This document shows, in pieces, positions 4,762 through 8,715 of a DNA stretch of 8,715 nt. Source of the stretch: Candidatus Dadabacteria bacterium (GTDB lineage: Bacteria > Desulfobacterota_D > UBA1144 > Nemesobacterales > UBA2774); contig JAHKKQ010000087.1 of the NCBI GenBank assembly GCA_020027805.1, forward strand, positions 1-8,715. Direction: 5' to 3'. Position 1 is the first letter of the stretch. Each line of letters begins with the position of its first letter. A model generated the notes under the pieces. It ran no database searches. It had not been told where the DNA came from and was given only the letters and a program-made list of their open reading frames with translations. The position numbers were made by a program, and so were the translations under genes.

Positions 4762-5790
4762 TTAGTCGGCGTCGCCGATACCTTTTTCTTTCCTGTACTG
4801 GTCCAATATCTCTCTCTTGACTGTCGGGACGAGCTTGAAGTCGCCTTCCTTCGCGCCTGCCGCCGAGGCTTCGACCTCCGCCGCGCTCAGGGGCTCGACC
4901 TTCTTGTCCACAGCGTTCACAGGGTCGTTAAGCTGTGAAGGGGTGAGCTTCCAATCTGTAAGGGCTTCTTTTCCAAGCCCGAACCTTATCGTGAGCTTGT
5001 TTATCTCTTCGAGCCTTCCGGGCAGTGGTCCGGCAGGCTGTATCATCTTAAGCTCTTCGAGCAGCTTTACGGTCTTCGCGTCCCTTTCAAAGGGCTGCCC
5101 TACCTTGCCCTTGAAGAACATGGTTTCGAACGGGGGGCGTCCCCTGGTTCCGCCGCCGTCGAGGTTCTCCGACGGATACCCTACGGTCATAAGCCAGCAG
5201 AATACGTATGACGGCGGGAGGTTGAATTTATCCTTCAGGTTCCTTCTCGCGCCGCCGCTCGCGCCGTTAAGGCAGCAGCCTAGCCCCAGGGCAGTCGCCG
5301 TGAGTATCGAGTTTTGAATCGCGTTTCCAAGGTCGATGCATGCGAGCCTGTGGAGAACGAAATCCGGGAGAAGGGCAGGCAGGGGGAAGAGCCTGTTCAC
5401 GCGGTCGTATTCCCAGCCGTGGGCCTTATCGAGGGCGCCTGTCCTCATCAGATCGTGGAGCTGCTGACCCTGAACGTCGTATGCCGACAGGTCGTAGCAC
5501 CAGAAAATCAGGATCGGAGCCATCTGCGTCGTGATCTGGCTCCAGTCCGAGATGAATTCCCAGATCTCCGGGTCTTCGTCTCTGTAAACTACTATTCCCC
5601 TCTGCCCGTTAAAGTTACCGGCTGAAGGGGCGATTCTTGAAGCTTCAAGCATAGCCTGTACCTTCCATCTTTCGACAGGCTTGTTGGGTTCGTACCATCT
5701 TATCGATCTCCTCAAGCCTATCGCTTCGAATGTATCGAGCGGTTTGACCTGACCAGCCTGAGGGAGAGCATCGGAAATCAATGTACTCAT
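4762..5790 (-). CDS. Nitroreductase-family flavoprotein with C-terminal extension
   Basis: The 342-residue product has the nitroreductase fold signatures: RRSIRWYEP (27-35) and APSAGNFNGQ (54-63), where Arg, Ser and Asn contact the FMN phosphate and ring. NAIQNSILTATALGLGCCLNG (156-176) is the conserved central helix and glycine turn, and GYPSENLDGGGTRGRPPFE (204-222) the late FMN-phosphate loop. Members use NAD(P)H and FMN to reduce nitroaromatics, quinones or other acceptors, or work in flavin or cofactor chemistry; the true substrate is not evident. Typical members have about 180-220 residues. Here ~100 extra residues (about 240-342) follow, containing predicted helices and a polar tail but no metal or cofactor motif I recognise. 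ATG 5790 has AAGGAGG 5 nt upstream. It is the first gene of a two-gene unit with the 65-residue protein. Confidence 0.88.
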   Translation of the reverse strand: MSTLISDALPQAGQVKPLDTFEAIGLRRSIRWYEPNKPVERWKVQAMLEASRIAPSAGNFNGQRGIVVYRDEDPEIWEFISDWSQITTQMAPILIFWCYDLSAYDVQGQQLHDLMRTGALDKAHGWEYDRVNRLFPLPALLPDFVLHRLACIDLGNAIQNSILTATALGLGCCLNGASGGARRNLKDKFNLPPSYVFCWLMTVGYPSENLDGGGTRGRPPFETMFFKGKVGQPFERDAKTVKLLEELKMIQPAGPLPGRLEEINKLTIRFGLGKEALTDWKLTPSQLNDPVNAVDKKVEPLSAAEVEASAAGAKEGDFKLVPTVKREILDQYRKEKGIGDAD

Positions 5791-5837
5791 TTCGGCCTCC
5801 TTATGTAAATTATGTTTTTCTTACCAGACAATCAACC

Positions 5838-5866
5838 ATATTATTATTACCGAAAAAAAAAGTCAA
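5838..5866 (-). promoter_or_regulatory. Promoter of the nitroreductase unit
   Basis: Minus-strand TTGACT (5861-5866), 17-nt spacer and TAATAT (5838-5843, 4 of 6). TTGAC is followed by nine T, closely matching the dodecin promoter. The leader would be about 40 nt. Confidence 0.6.
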
Positions 5867-5879
5867 GTTATTCGTGCAA

Positions 5880-6007
5880 TAAAGGACTACCGGTTCTAAA
5901 TATTTCGCCCTGAATTCGTCGCTCAGACCCGGTCCAGGCTATGCGTAAATCTGGCGGCGTGGAAGGAGGCCCGCCCCGCCCTTTACGTTTCATCTCCAAT
6001 GGTCTCA
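5880..6007. other. Intergenic region between divergent nitroreductase and clpB, no gene supported
   Basis: About 300 bases separate the two start codons, including both promoters. The central part is GC-rich, with a GGCGG...CCGCC stretch near 5952-5980, but no T-run. A 34-codon frame from ATG 5941 has no Shine-Dalgarno and is not called. I see no CIRCE element and no clear sigma-32 promoter. Confidence 0.5.
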
Positions 6008-6022
6008 AATTATTTAATAATT
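6008..6022. repeat. 15-bp AT-only inverted repeat upstream of clpB
   Basis: AATTATT-T-AATAATT is a perfect 7-1-7 dyad ending 5 bp before the putative clpB -35 box. It could be a regulator site or an AT-rich UP element. Confidence 0.45.
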
Positions 6023-6027
6023 CAGGG

Positions 6028-6055
6028 TTGAATTCCCGGCTATGATTACTATATT
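6028..6055 (+). promoter_or_regulatory. Likely clpB promoter
   Basis: TTGAAT (6028-6033), 16-nt spacer, TATATT (6050-6055). It reads as a housekeeping-type promoter, about 28 nt before the transcript would reach the start codon. Confidence 0.5.
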
Positions 6056-6089
6056 TACATAAAAATAATCAGACGGAGAAAACCGGATA

Positions 6090-8715
<2,626 letters not shown>

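Noticed and set aside
4544..5790. Toxin-antitoxin pair interpretation of the RHH-like protein and its neighbour
   Set aside because: The partner is clearly a nitroreductase-family enzyme, not a toxin, and no other candidate toxin is adjacent.
5941..6045. Possible 34-codon plus-strand peptide before clpB
   Set aside because: No Shine-Dalgarno, and the frame extends through the putative clpB -35; nothing supports translation.

Overview
The window looks like ordinary chromosomal DNA from a Gram-negative, probably environmental bacterium. GC content is moderately high in genes and much lower between them. Ile is very often ATA and Arg very often AGG in the two long plus-strand genes, and Shine-Dalgarno sites are strong (AAGGAGG). 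An IPTL-CTERM sorting tail on one protein and two phasin-like proteins point to a Gram-negative that makes polyhydroxyalkanoate (PHA) granules, perhaps a Desulfobacterota- or Dadabacteria-like lineage. That taxonomic guess is weak. I see no transposase, integrase, phage gene, CRISPR array, tRNA or rRNA.

Layout. Positions 1-660 (minus) hold the N-terminal 220 codons of a sigma-70 family factor running off the left edge. Then follow, all on the minus strand: a phasin-like protein (887-1306), a second Met-rich coiled-coil phasin-like protein (1633-2040), a small Cys-rich secreted protein with a C-terminal IPTL-CTERM anchor (2330-2683), and a dodecin (2897-3103). An acyl-CoA dehydrogenase (3282-4424, plus) is transcribed divergently from dodecin and ends at a strong bidirectional terminator (4459-4498). 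Convergent to it is a two-gene minus-strand unit: an extended nitroreductase-family flavoprotein (4762-5790) followed 20 nt later by a 65-residue ribbon-helix-helix-like protein (4544-4741). Divergent from that unit is clpB (from 6090, plus), which runs off the right edge close to its natural end.

How the genes may fit together (inference). Sigma factor, phasins, dodecin, nitroreductase and ClpB disaggregase all suit a stationary-phase or stress programme, with acyl-CoA dehydrogenase supplying fatty-acid or storage-carbon flux. Four minus-strand genes (both phasins, dodecin, nitroreductase) each have a CTTGAC-type -35 box and a very short 5' leader. In two of them the -35 continues into a run of 8-9 T. 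The dodecin and acyl-CoA dehydrogenase genes share a symmetrical divergent control region.

The clearest points for a second look are the dodecin that lacks the flavin-stacking Trp, the small Cys-rich IPTL-CTERM protein, the perfect sigma-70 promoter of the first phasin with an inverted repeat inside it, the repeated GGGGAGCGG element around dodecin, and the nitroreductase with a C-terminal extension of about 100 residues coupled to a small RHH-like protein. I found no clear evidence of a wholly new multi-gene system.
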